From Polytrichum commune (taxonomy: Eukaryota > Streptophyta > Polytrichopsida > Polytrichales > Polytrichaceae), in the NCBI GenBank assembly GCA_950295325.1, contig OX485804.1, positions 59,984,533 to 60,048,532 on the forward strand: a stretch of 64,000 bases of DNA, given 5' to 3'. The notes beneath the pieces were generated by a model. That model saw only the letters and a list, made by a program, of their open reading frames with translations, was not told the DNA's origin and ran no database searches. The translations under genes were made by a program, and so were the position numbers. Shown here piece by piece: positions 48,734 through 59,850 of this stretch; within the stretch, counting starts at the first letter, position 1; each line of letters begins with the position of its first letter.

Positions 48734-49434
48734 ATCTTGACCAATTATAACCCACATTCCTCCCCAACAATGGTGGTGGTTCAATATTTTGCAATATATA
48801 AATATGTTCAGCCCTTCAATCCTTTTCAAAGGAATCTTTCACGAATAACGTAAAGAATATTATGGGGCCATCCTAGTTATTTTGGCTCTTCGAGTCTGAA
48901 TCTGATATGTAATGGCCCGAGGCGATTTTATTATTTGCGGTTTGAGATTTATCATACATGTCGACATGCACAATGATTTCACTTTTGACAAAAGATCAAC
49001 GGTACCATATTCTAACCATGTAACATAACGTTATTTAGTTGCTATTAGCCGATCCATTCTAATAATATTGGTATATTGTTTCACCCCGAGTTTTTCAGCA
49101 TGAACATGTCAGTGCAATGCTTTATTGTGAGAATAAATAGAGTAGAGTTTCGAATAAAATTTGGTTTATTCCCAATCTCACCTAGCGTACAAACTCAGCT
49201 ATATATTGTTATGTTAAAATTATGGAGGCTAGAGATTTTATTGAAATCCAAAAAGTGTTTTATTTTTTTTATTTTTTTCTTTTTTTCTTTTTTATAGAAG
49301 GTGCTCTATACCTATGTTCAACTTTTGGCAAAAACTTGGCAAAAAAACCCAACTAAATTAAGACCCCCATACAAAGAGGTCCGTGGCATTTGGGGTCTTT
49401 ATATGACCCAAAAATGCATTTAAGGGCGCCCTTA

Positions 49435-49825
49435 TGATAAATGGGTCTGAAGTGGTTCGTTTCCTTGATCGGACCCCTATATTGGATTGGTATTTAGTTT
49501 GTTGAGAATCAAAGAGCAAACATCATAAAGTCACATGTTTAAAAGAGATTAGACTCAAATTAGACGACGTCTTTAAATATGAAGAACTACTCTACAGTCA
49601 ATAGTGAACACAATTGAGAGGACCTATGTATCCAGTTAAGAAATCAACAAACATGTACTTTGGATAATCATAACTAAGTTGGGGGAGGTTTGATTTTCAA
49701 TCAGGTTTTTGCAATGTTTCATCGTAGATTTGCTAATGCAATGAGTTTTGTTATATAAATATGATTGGTGGAAGTTGGAGAACATAAAAGATGAACCAAA
49801 TATCACCCACATACCTTAAGGTAAG
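49435..49825 (+). mobile_element. Dispersed element family E, copy 4
   Basis: This is the best partner of copy 1 (GAGAGGACCTATGTATCCAG, ATAATCATAACTAAGTTG, CATCGTAGATTTGCTAATGC). It ends CACCCACATACCTTAAGG. Confidence 0.78.
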
Positions 49826-50285
49826 TCGAGAGTGTGAATTCCATCGCCTTTCAAAAAAAAGCACATAATGTATGCCTCCTAATCTAGTAACCATAGTGCA
49901 CCTTATACCATCTGAATTTCTCCGGCGCAAAGCGGGGCCAAATTTGGGTGAAAGATGGGACAATTATGAAAAAAATGTTGGGTTTGTTATGGATAAGTGT
50001 TGGGATGGTTTTGGCAACCGTTTAAATGGAAAAATGTTTGAAGTCTAGGGAGGGATTTAAGTACATAGCTAGGGGTAAGTTATTTTTTTAATTTTTTATA
50101 ACATGCAAATTTTGAAGTTTCTTTTTATCATGTCTCAGTGAATTTGTTAAGTCAATAATGCATACCACTAATCCATATGGACTCGAAAAATAGGCCAAAT
50201 CAGCCAAAAGGTTGGTTAAGCAACCTCTATCTTAAGTATTTTTAATTGATTACTATGCATCTTGCATATAAAGATGAGTTTACAA

Positions 50286-50511
50286 CAGTGATCAGGGAGA
50301 TTTCTGGGCATAATCGGTTGAGATCCTAGGGTTTGCAAGTCCAACCGGTTACATGTTGACATCCTCCGGTTTTCCTTTATTAAACTAGGGTATATTCTAT
50401 CAAATCCTCTAAAATTATCGGCAATTTTCCTACAGTCTTGAACTTCAACCAGTCATTTCTCAAACTCAACCGGTTCATTTGTAACTAACTGCCAATTCTC
50501 CCCGATCATTG
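50286..50511 (+). mobile_element. hAT-type MITE, family A copy 3 (226 bp), with perfect 8-bp target-site duplication
   Basis: It begins CAGTGATCAGGGAGA and ends TCTCCCCGATCATTG. The flanking 8 bp are identical: GTTTACAA at 50278-50285 and 50512-50519. The interior matches copies 1 and 2 with small deletions and several CCGG to CCAG/TCGG-like changes. The target lies in unrelated DNA, which proves mobility of the family as a unit. Confidence 0.92.
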
Positions 50512-50625
50512 GTTTACAATAGGGTCGTGTTCCAAGTAACTTGGGCTCCAAAACAACCCATGTGGACCTAACTTTCGGATTCAAGATTAGACTTAAGCTT
50601 GAAAATTGGTTTCTCAAATTCAGAG

Positions 50626-50678
50626 AAGAAATTTCTTAAGTAGATCAAGAAATTTCTCAAGTAGATCAAGAAAATTTG
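50626..50678 (+). repeat. Short 22-bp tandem duplication
   Basis: AGAAATTTCTNAAGTAGATC occurs twice in a row and is followed by a partial third unit. Confidence 0.85.
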
Positions 50679-50958
50679 ATAGGAAAATGATGCCACATGC
50701 ATCACTTCATTTTTTTAAATACCTTGGACCCATATCCTAGTGTATACTCCTTGGTTCCAAAAAAAATCTCTCTACCAATAGGATCTCTTGATTTTAAAAT
50801 TTCTTTGGTCTCGGACCCTTAGTGTAAAACCCACCTAAGTTCTATTGTGCATGCAACACCTAATTTCTTACCACCAAGGTCTTTGATCTGGTTAAGGAAT
50901 GAAATAAAGTGTGTGTTCAATGATAAGTTAGAGTACTTAATATTCCCTAGTCCTCTCA

Positions 50959-51340
50959 GGGTGAGTTTCCATGTAGGCCGCTCACCCACAAAATTCTAGT
51001 GTGAATAAGGACAAACCGCCCAAATATAGAGGGGATTTGGTGGGGTAGGGTTTGTATGTGCCAACTAGGTACTCCCATCTTCTCAAATCGGAGCCCACCT
51101 ACTAACCTCCTCCTCCTGCTAAAACTGGTCTTCAAAACCTTCAGTGACGGACACTTGTAGGTTAAAGATCCTTTAGTGGGCGCATGAAAGTCTAACGGCC
51201 AATGTCCACAACCCTCCATATTCTAGCGGACCACCAAAATGTGGTCGGATGGCGGCTTGCACTTAAGTTAATGCGCACACCTTCGACCGATTACTTTCTA
51301 GAGTCTAGTAGGCGAGTGGCCTACATGGAAATTCACCCTT
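50959..51340. mobile_element. Foldback element with 28-30 bp inverted ends
   Basis: GGGTGAGTTTCCATGTAGGC at 50959 is mirrored by GCCTACATGGAAATTCACCC ending at about 51338. The ends match at roughly 24 of 28 positions. The 3-bp flanks are TCA and TTA, one change from the TTA-like duplications of PIF/Harbinger (Tourist) elements, which is only suggestive. Confidence 0.6.
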
Positions 51341-51344
51341 ACAA

Positions 51345-52830
51345 CCTGATCTTGGTCATAATCCTTAAGCCCCATGCCGTTCTTGGCTTTGGCCCTACAC
51401 AACACTAAGGTATGTGGCCCTATTTGTGGGCACTCAATCCTTTGGATCAGATAGGTTAATTATTTCATCATGTGAGCAATTGCAAATCACACATACTATC
51501 ATTTCAAGGTTCAAGATTGGGTTACTTGTTAGGGTTTTCATTTAGGTTCTAGGTTTTTATAAGTTGGAGGCTCTTGGAACGCTAATGGGCTTCCTTGAGT
51601 CATGCTCTCCGGGTTGTGTACACTTGATATTCTCTATAAACTTCTCGTATGTAGGGAGTTTAATTTCATAGTGACCCACACACGTCATTTAGGTTTCCAA
51701 TAAAGAGTCCCGCCCCCAGGGACCTCCAAGACTTATCATGTAATAGCAAGTGTCCCATGCCACCTCCTTTGGTTGCCACCCACTGATTGCAAGAATCATT
51801 TACGAGAGTCAATGATGAACAGTGTGAGCCAAACCCTAAATCACATGTATAGTGTTATTTCAAGATCCACATAAACATCTTGCCAACTTCTTCCATAGTC
51901 CCAAGCAATAAAAGGAAAAAAAAAAGGAACAGGAAAAATAGTAACTATTAAAAAAATATGATTATTCCAAAGAACCAAGGAAACCAAGAAATGTGTTCGA
52001 TGTTTACTAAAAAGCGAACACATCTCTCAGAACAGTGAGCTAATAGCCCACCCACACTTAATGATGCGGGCCACCACTGAACGGTTCCTACCAACACTGG
52101 TTACATCCAGTGACTCTCACTCGCTAAACCAACTCTAAAACTAACCCCCACTGGTAGGTGTCATTCGTTGCTTGCCCATACCAGTAAGTGTGGGCATGCT
52201 ATAAGAAAACCAAGAAATTGATTTTCTATCCTTTTTCTTTTTCCGTAGCCCACGTGGCAAGTGACATTTTAGTCTTGGGTCGCATAGTTCCGGTCAATGG
52301 CAATGATCGGGATTAAATGTAAAGAAACGAAATCGTGTGGTAAGTTGGGTATTTTGACTCATAGGTTATTAGATGGAGACAAAGTAACTGACAATGGCTC
52401 TAATGAGCTCCAGCATTCACTGACAATTCCAGGGGTGTTACATCCATTGGGGCCAATGAGGAGGGAGTAGGGTGGACTTTCTTTAGTACACCTGCAAATT
52501 TACTTATTACTTTTCCTTCATTAATCAGCCTTGTAAGTTGTCCCTGAGGCTTTATTTGGCGTATAATTACAGTGTTGTCGATCTGTGGAAAAACAAACTC
52601 CCCCTCACTTAACTTAAAGTTAAAGCCCTCACACACACGCACACTGAGAGCGAGCGAGCGAGCTAGCAGGTGCTGCATGCATTACAATGTAGAATGTATT
52701 TATGAATGTATTGGGTGCTGCATCATTAGTATTTATAATGTGTCCTCGTCTTAAGTAGGGGTTATATATGTACCGGTGTTAGGTAGACTATCCTTTTTCC
52801 GGTTACTTTTTCTTATTTGTAGGACATCTA
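51345..52830. other. Gene-free DNA
   Basis: I see no gene, RNA or clear repeat here. The 92-codon minus-strand ORF at 52400-52678 has no recognised domain. Confidence 0.4.
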
Positions 52831-52836
52831 TCACAA

Positions 52837-53388
52837 TATAGTAATCTCCCACTTAAGTACGCACTTTGAACCGTAGCCGTTGGTGCGTACTCTGCAAATT
52901 TCCCATCGAACCAAAAGAAATGAGTGAGCGGATTGTTAAATGTCGATGATGCAAAACACCAAAAAAAGATTATGTTTGGAGGGCGTTGATGAAGTTTTGG
53001 AAACGATGCGAATTGAAGAAGAAGAAGAAGAAGAAGAGCCACCTATCGAGACATTTGCTAAATGTGAAAGTGCTACCGACTTCAAAGGTTTTGAAGCTCT
53101 ACACAACACTGTCCTCGACATCGACGACCCATTGCTTTGCTCCAATGTTCAAACAGAAACCGGACATATGTATGATGAAATGCGACGATCGTTTGAGACG
53201 TTTCAGCGAAACGTTAACAAACTGACATTGAATGTCGAGTGTAAAAGATTCATGCGCTCGCGGCTACGACTCTGCATGACATGTTCAAACAGTAAAGTGT
53301 GAACCCTAATATTTTTGTCAAAAAATATTGCGCACTTAACTGGGATGCGTACTTAAACATGTGTGTACTTAAGTGGGAGATTACTATA
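52837..53388 (+). mobile_element. pogo/Tigger-like DNA transposon deletion derivative with 28-bp terminal inverted repeats
   Basis: The left end 52837-52864 (TATAGTAATCTCCCACTTAA...) and right end 53361-53388 are inverted repeats with one mismatch. If TA is the target duplication (52839-52840 and 53385-53386), the element is 544 bp, as in Tc1/mariner-class elements. A subterminal word GTGCGTACT recurs inside the left end and as ATGCGTACT near 53345. The interior carries the 120-codon ORF described separately. It cannot be autonomous because no catalytic domain is present. Confidence 0.65.
52940..53302 (+). CDS. 120-aa ORF inside the TIR element; possible C-terminal tail of a pogo/Tigger transposase
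   Basis: The ORF starts at an ATG, has a run of eight Glu followed by PPIETF (about residues 27-40), a DIDDP motif and a basic C-terminus with two CxxC-like cysteines. An acidic run followed by PP and a helix just before the C-terminus is typical of the tail of DDE_1 (pogo/Tigger/jerky) transposases. No DDE catalytic or CENP-B-like DNA-binding part is present. The ORF fills most of the space between the two inverted ends. The family link is an inference from layout, not a firm match. It could instead be a captured host fragment. Confidence 0.4.
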   Translation: MSMMQNTKKRLCLEGVDEVLETMRIEEEEEEEEPPIETFAKCESATDFKGFEALHNTVLDIDDPLLCSNVQTETGHMYDEMRRSFETFQRNVNKLTLNVECKRFMRSRLRLCMTCSNSKV

Positions 53389-53929
53389 CTCATCAACAAA
53401 CTTTTGCACCAAATAAGTAGTGTGTTGATCGCCCGATTAGCCAAGAATGCTAGGGCATAATTTGACGATGAAAAATAATGCTAGGATGTTGGAGGGGGGT
53501 ATATGTTTTTCCTGGGATCATGAAGTGGTGGGCCTTATACGGGCACGAAATTGGAAGACGGTGGATCACTATCCATATTTCATTTGTTGTGGTCACCCTT
53601 CCTTTGAGTAGAGGATCATGGAGTTTATTCAAAGCCGTTGGAGTTGGCTTATCATTTGTATGCACTATGTTGGGATGTTGCAGTCATCCCATATAAGAAG
53701 CTTGACCTTGGATTCATGCCATTGTTTTTGTTGAACACCCTATTGTTACGCTCGTGCAAAGCGTAAAGCCATGAAGAAGGTGCCAGATCTTGATTTTCTT
53801 CACAAAATTCTTAGGAGTCTTCTTTAAAAGAGGATTTGTTACTAATGGAAGCTATCGTAGTTGCATGTCCTAACCCCACAAAGCTCGTGCATGATGAATG
53901 TCACCCACCTCCACACTCGTTGGGCTTGA

Positions 53930-54240
53930 ATACAGTCCCAAAACTTATGCTTGTTTGATTCACTACACTAAATAGGTTATTTAGTGTTGTTACTACCCTA
54001 CCTTGCTCAACACTGATTTTCAATTCCTTGATAATTAGTGTTAGACATAAATGTGATGCTACCTTCCCTATTGCCTCCTCCCTTATTATATCCTTTTTTT
54101 TCATATCCTTACTAACACTAATTTCAAACATGTAACTTCCACATATTACCATAGTTGATATTTAGTGTTTGAGTTTACATTTGATGTTACTTACTTTCAT
54201 AGGGTTATTAATATTTAGTGTATGCGTTCGTATTTAATGT
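53930..54240 (+). repeat. Dispersed repeat family G, diverged partial copy
   Basis: It opens with a small perfect hairpin (53965-53987, ACACTAAATA-GGT-TATTTAGTGT), then TTGCTCAACACTGATTTTCA, matching the start of the other two copies. Repeated TTTAGTGT words follow to 54240. Confidence 0.5.
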
Positions 54241-54244
54241 ATAC

Positions 54245-56935
54245 CATATAGCATTTCTCCGAGAAGGGCATGGAGAGGTGATGTCAGATTGTGTATGAGG
54301 GAGTAAATTCCAAGCACTGAAATACCAAGTCCGGGTCCTCCAGATCCTTCAATGTATAATCCCACCCATTGTTTGGGATAGGTGACAAAAGGTTCATGCT
54401 CCAACATGTGCCTCCAAAGGCCCATGATTTAGTGATAAGTAAGGTCCAATCATCCATGCCTACCGAGGTGAGGTTGAACCTTAGTCTGTGCCTCGTCCCA
54501 CGAGATGGAAGTCTGATTCTTGCCATCCCAAATGTCCCCAACATGTTGGATCCCTTTACAACAGAGTTCATGGACCCTAGCATAGGTAAAACCATTATGA
54601 ATGAGTTTGAGGCTTGCTGACCACCAAAGATTGATATTTGGTCGTCTACGTTGTCTGTGCTTGGTTTTTGAGTATGTGTTCGGTTGTCTATGTTGTCTTT
54701 GTTCAACGTTTGTTCACAAGGGTGTCGTTTGCTTTGTTTCTCTTAATTAGTTGTGTTGAAATGCCTCGCAAAATGCGAGTTGTAGTTTTGCTTGGTTGAA
54801 GGTTTATTAAAGAGCATTGTGAAGAAGGCATGGTGGAAAAGGAGATCGCATGGTGTGTCCAAGACATGAGTCAAGAATTCGTCCACGGGCGGCATTCAAA
54901 ATTCATTCCGAAGCATGTTGCATGCCATGGCTACATTAATTAACTAGGTGTCGGCATACTGGAATCGACTCAGATATATATTGACTTCTTGTGTTATTAT
55001 TTAACTAGCTTAGGCTATGATTAGCAACTCTGTCGATCGAGCTGTCTCCCCTGGACTGAGATTTGACCAACGGTGCAGTGAAATCTCTGCAAAAAAAAAA
55101 CAACAACAATGATCACTTAGAAGATTTGCATCAACTTTGGCCTTATTAGTTACCTTGCAAAGCTAATTAAGTGCATATTAATCGTTCATTCTTGCAATTT
55201 AATCTGAACAAACTGAAAATTCGAGATGGAATCCTGAACCCCCCCCCCCCCCTTCCCTTTTTAGAGTTAAGTAACAATTAATACCCATAATCGGGCTTTT
55301 GTTAGTTACGAGCAAGCATCAAAAGCATCAAGAATCGCATATTGAGCAATACCTGGAGCTTTGGCGTATGAGTAGGTATTCATACTTGCACCGTAGTCAT
55401 AAATGCAGTGTAGATAATGGTATGGCAATTTAGTGTGTGTATATGTACATGTACACACACTATATATACCAGTCTCTTGAGGGTTGGAAGAAAATTTTAG
55501 GTCATTGTTGATGTTGAGGGTCTTTCATCCCACATTATACATTTTTTTCTCAATTAGGTCCATGCACATATACGAGAGAGATAAAAAATAGCAATTGTGA
55601 TCAAATGAATTAAGATCTAATGGTTTTCGAAAAAGAAAACGAAAATATTTATGTAAGGTTGGTTAGTGAAAATGAGGACCATGGTTCTGGATGATCAGAT
55701 GGAATATGCTCGCGAGAGAGGCTCAAGGCAGGTGGGTGACACTAAACACGTCCATTGCTTGTTCTTGAACATGCATTTTGATTTAAAAAATAAAGAATTG
55801 ACTTGCATATACCTTTTGAAGAGGCCGTTCATACTAGAAGTTAGTTTCTCAAGAAAGCTTAGTTGTGGCAAACGTTGTTGATTCATGTATGATCATATTT
55901 GTAGCATCAACCACTGGATTGTCCAGTGTCTTTACTCTCGAGACAAAATAAACATTGAAGATGAGCCTTCTTGAAATCAGATAAAGAATAGGAATGTAGC
56001 ATTTCATGTAAAAGAGTTGTAGATCATTGACACTCAAGTTGATGCAATGTTAGAAAAACTGAAATTCCATAGAATTTTTGCAAAGTAAAACAAGAACCGC
56101 CCTCACATGCATCTACAAGAACCAATGCCAAATACATGGATTAGTACTCAAATGCGAGGTGAATATTAGGCTATGGTCAGCTATTATCCATGCCACTTAC
56201 AACTAGATAAAATTCCAGGGTGCATTAAAACATTGCATATCATGTCTCCTTTGATAGCGGCCGACCCATGTACATGGGAAGTTGCCATATGTACCCTACA
56301 TATACTCTCCTTTGTATCGTTCACTGTTTAGTATTTGCTATGAGACTCACACACAAGTACACTGGAAAAACAATACAAGAGTACAAAGCTCTTGTTTTTA
56401 TTGTGTCGATGGAGAGTTACTTAGGGCTTGGTAAACCTATATTAGGGTTTGATACCCCATTAGATTTTCATCTGTGATGAAGGGCACTCCCTTGTCTCTT
56501 AAATCCTCATGATCAAACTTTCTCAATGTTGTCAAGAAATGGAGAGAGAGAGAGAGAGAGATGTTTCGTATATTGGAGTTCATATGCGTACTTTGAGAGG
56601 GTGGTCAAATCAAACTTTCATATCATGTTTGGTTTGAGGTGTTGCCCAAATACTAAAGATATGTTATTCTTACCACATGCAATTATTACAAACAAGCAAT
56701 CTTGTGTCAATCCCCAAACCTTGGTGACCTTCTATGAGCTCCAATGAGACATTGGGAGATCGTTCTCCCTATTTTCAAAATATAATCTACATGAAACTTC
56801 CAACCATAATTTGTTGTTGGAAATCAAAGGAATGTCCGTCCGTTTCAAGGCAGATGCCACCTCAAGCCATGAGTTGTGTTTTCCTTGCAAAAGATGACTT
56901 GCAAAAAGCTACAACTAGATTCTAGAGTGGACCCA
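54245..56935. other. Gene-free DNA
   Basis: No supported gene. It contains a C14 tract (55239-55252) and a GA microsatellite near 56543-56562. The 140-codon minus-strand ORF at 54284-54706 shows no domain and is not conserved elsewhere in the window. Confidence 0.4.
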
Positions 56936-56939
56936 CCAA

Positions 56940-57365
56940 AAACATTAGCCACACTAAATATGCTATCTAGTGTCCCCAATTCTAATTGCCGTGCTCAACA
57001 CGAATTGTAAATTGAAGTATAGTGTCACTAACATTGAATGTTAACCCAACATTCTCTGTCATTCCTTGTAAATGTCTTGGGGGATTATAGATTTACAGTG
57101 TTGCAATTACTATCACTTACCAAGTGATTTTTCATCCAAATTTCAATCATCCATGACAATGTTTCATCACAAGTTGCTGACAAGAGAAGGTAGCGTTGTG
57201 GGCAAGGGATGAACTCCATCCACCATCCATGACAGTATTTGTTCACAAGTGTTCACAAAAAGTATTATTCATAAAAAGTGTCATCTGAAAAGTTACCATA
57301 GTGACACTAAATACCATAGTGACACTAAATACCATATGACATTAAATATCATATTTAGTGTAGAT
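56940..57365 (+). repeat. Dispersed repeat family G, copy 2
   Basis: Same words and order as at 6.9-7.3 kb. Near its end the word ACCATAGTGACACTAAAT is itself duplicated (57296-57331). It ends with ATATCATATTTAGTGTAG, the inverse of the motif ACACTAAATA seen near its start, so the element may have ACACTAAATA-type inverted ends. Confidence 0.78.
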
Positions 57366-57596
57366 ATATTCTACGGTAATTTTTTTTGCAAAATTGCAGT
57401 AGATAAGGGCATCTTAGAATTTGGAGACTCTTTCGTGACAATATGGAGAGCAATTCATGTAAAAAGTTAGATTAAAGGCCTTTGGACCCATACGTTTGTG
57501 TGCTCTTGAAAATAAATTTCAGGCACAAATACTTTAAAATTGAACCCAATCATACCTGAATTGGAGGGTTTTGGATCAACCATGAGTGAGATTCTC

Positions 57597-58165
57597 AGAG
57601 CGAGACCACGCTCCTTGCATGTGCATCCGCATTTGCACTTTATCATTTGCAATGCAGATGCAGGGAAGCTACCCACTCACTAATGTAAACATCAATCATG
57701 GATGAAATTTTATGCCAGAAGCCTCGAACTCCATGCATATGTGAGGGACATGTAGGAAGGGTTATATATAATAAGAGAATTTTTAAAAAAAAAACTTTCG
57801 GCTTACTGCTTTTCTCTAGTATGAGCTAGTTATAGATGATCCGGATGAGCTTGAAAAATAACCGGGTGAGGTTTGGGACTTCATGAAAATTACTAGTTAT
57901 ATATGATCTGGATGAGTTTGAGAGATAAGTGGTCGAGGTTTGAGGCTTCAAAAAATTAGCCATCGCAAATGAACCGGACGAGTTTGAGAAATAACCAGTT
58001 GAAGTTCATGACTTCAGAAAATCACCAATCATTTCAGAGGAAATTCAAAAGTTAGCATTGCAGGATGAGTGGCAGTTTTGCCAGGGTCTGCATTTGCATC
58101 ATGGATGGGGTCCACTTTTCATTCCCGGATGCAGATGCATATCTAGGAACGATCAAGCTTGCTCT
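57597..58165 (-). mobile_element. Foldback element with long inverted ends and a three-unit 67-bp tandem core derived from family A sequence
   Basis: The ends are imperfect inverted repeats of about 75-100 bp (left 57597-57670, right 58060-58165) sharing GCATCTGCATCC, TGCATTTGCA and CCACTCA-type words. The core holds three units with CCGGATGAG at 57841, CTGGATGAG at 57908 and CCGGACGAG at 57974 (periods 67 and 66 bp). Each unit aligns, in reverse orientation, to one internal segment of the family A hAT MITE (GAACCGG ... GAGTTTGAGAAAT ... GTTGAAGTTCA), and homology continues into the next MITE segment at about 58024-58050. The boundaries and the link between arms and core are approximate. Confidence 0.6.
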
Positions 58166-58414
58166 AAGTTAAGAGTTTTAGGGCCTGACTCTCTGGCAAT
58201 TAAGTGGCTCATGGCATTGCATTTGATATTCAACACACACAAAAGTTTCTATGTGGTGACCTAGAGTAGGGCATGTTCAATCCATAAATGTAGAGTGATG
58301 GCGCACCTCTAGAATCCACAAAATAAGACCATAGTGGCATTGCCTCTATAAACTTTGGTGGGCCAAGTTTATTGCAAATAAATATTGATTTTGTTATAAA
58401 ATGAAATTATTTTA

Positions 58415-58540
58415 AAGTTAGGAAGCCAAAAGACTTATGGGATTAGAAGTACATCAAGACGGTGTCAAAAAGGTTGATTCCCTAGAGTAACGGAGTGCAC
58501 TGCAATGGCCTTAGTAAGATCATAGGTTAATACTTGGGGG
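58415..58540 (+). repeat. Dispersed repeat family K, copy 2
   Basis: TTAGGAAGCCAAAAGAC, AGAAGTACATCAAG and CCTAGAGTAACGGAGTGCA match 42810-42945. It is followed by a G12 tract. Confidence 0.5.
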
Positions 58541-59411
58541 GGGGGGGTAGTCATTGGTTGGAGTAGCAATATACGTGCGAACAAATGATAGGGTATTTTA
58601 AAAACATGGGGGCAAAAAATTATAAATGGACTTAAGAGTAATACAGGGTATCAAAAATGGCACTGGACATCTTTAAAGTACTATAGGGTATGGAATAATA
58701 GGTAATTTGGAATTATAAGTAATGCAAGCCATTTTTCTATTAACCCAAAGTAGAAAATTACAAAATGATAGCATGTGAAAAAAAAATTGAAAGTAATACC
58801 CCCCTATAAAATAGTGGTTGTTCGCACCTATATCCTTAACTTTTTAACACATTGACCCCCCCGAGGGTTAATATCAACTTGATAGTGCAATTGGAAGAAA
58901 GTCTTAAAACTCTTTGGTAGTTATGAGAGAAAGGCTTGAGTCTTTAGGGGTCAAACCTCCACAACGATGAAGCTTGAGTCAAGAGCATGAGCTTGCAGTT
59001 TTTGATCTTGACAAGCTTTTATCCAAAGCTTCAACTATTGAGTGCTTGACCAATCATTAGGATCTCAATAGTTTGAGCAAGTGTATATCAAGGGGGAGAG
59101 GGGGGGGGGGTGAGCAAAGGTGAAGTTGTGACAAGTCAAAGAATGTTGGAAAGTCCATTGGGTTGAAGCCCACAAACCACACTCCTAAGCAATCTTTATG
59201 GGGGTAGCCTTGGAATTTTGACCACCAACTTTGTCGAGCATGACCAAAGTATGGTCATAGACATTTCACATTAAAGGTTTGGTTAAGGGTTCAAGCTCTC
59301 AAATTGAAATCTCAAGCGCAAAGTGGAGTTGAGTGAACGAACGTGAGCATTAGGCTCCTCTCCAATGAGAAGGCTCCTTTCTTCAACCTCTCAACCTTTC
59401 TAGTGTAAAGG

Positions 59412-59575
59412 CAACTTAAGGTATGTCCTCATGCACTCACTCCTCTCAATTGGACACCTATATTTCAATGGTACATGGCAAGTCTTGCAGTTAGTACGCA
59501 CACCAAAAGACATGTATCATGATATGAGATTGGACTATGTGCCTAGAATAGAGACACCACTATAGGTTCAATACA
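59412..59575 (+). mobile_element. Dispersed element family E, 5' fragment
   Basis: CTTAAGGTATGTCCTC, CACCTATATTTCAATGGTAC, CACCAAAAGACATGT and GAGATTGGACTATGTG follow the order of the first 160 bp of the family. The rest is absent. Confidence 0.5.
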
Positions 59576-59850
59576 TCAACACAACCTGAGGAGAGGGGAG
59601 AGAAGGACGACACAATATTTGGATAACTAGACGAAGGTAAAGTTGCACGACACCTACTAGGTGAGGGTGAAAACACAAAAACAAACAATCGTAAGTCCAA
59701 AAGTTTTTCTTTTGAGTCAATCGACCCTCAACTTGGGGTCAGAGACAGTTTGACCTCAAATAGATTGAATTAACAACACACTTAAGAGGAGCATCATTTT
59801 AGAAGAATCTATGGAATATATCTCACATTAACAAAGAAAAGTAAAAAAGT

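Larger units (their letters stand above)
48076..48772 (-). mobile_element. Old hAT-type MITE split by two younger copies of the same family
   Basis: With the two inserts (48209-48457 and 48492-48733) and one copy of each duplicated target removed, the remaining pieces join into a minus-strand element collinear with the younger copies. It runs from CAATGGACGGGAAGC at the left (compare CAATGATCGGGGAGA) through the GTTGGACTTGG segment to TCCCCAACAATG at the right. It is much more diverged, and its own flanking duplication is not convincing. This gives a clear order: old element first, then the two inserts. Confidence 0.65.
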
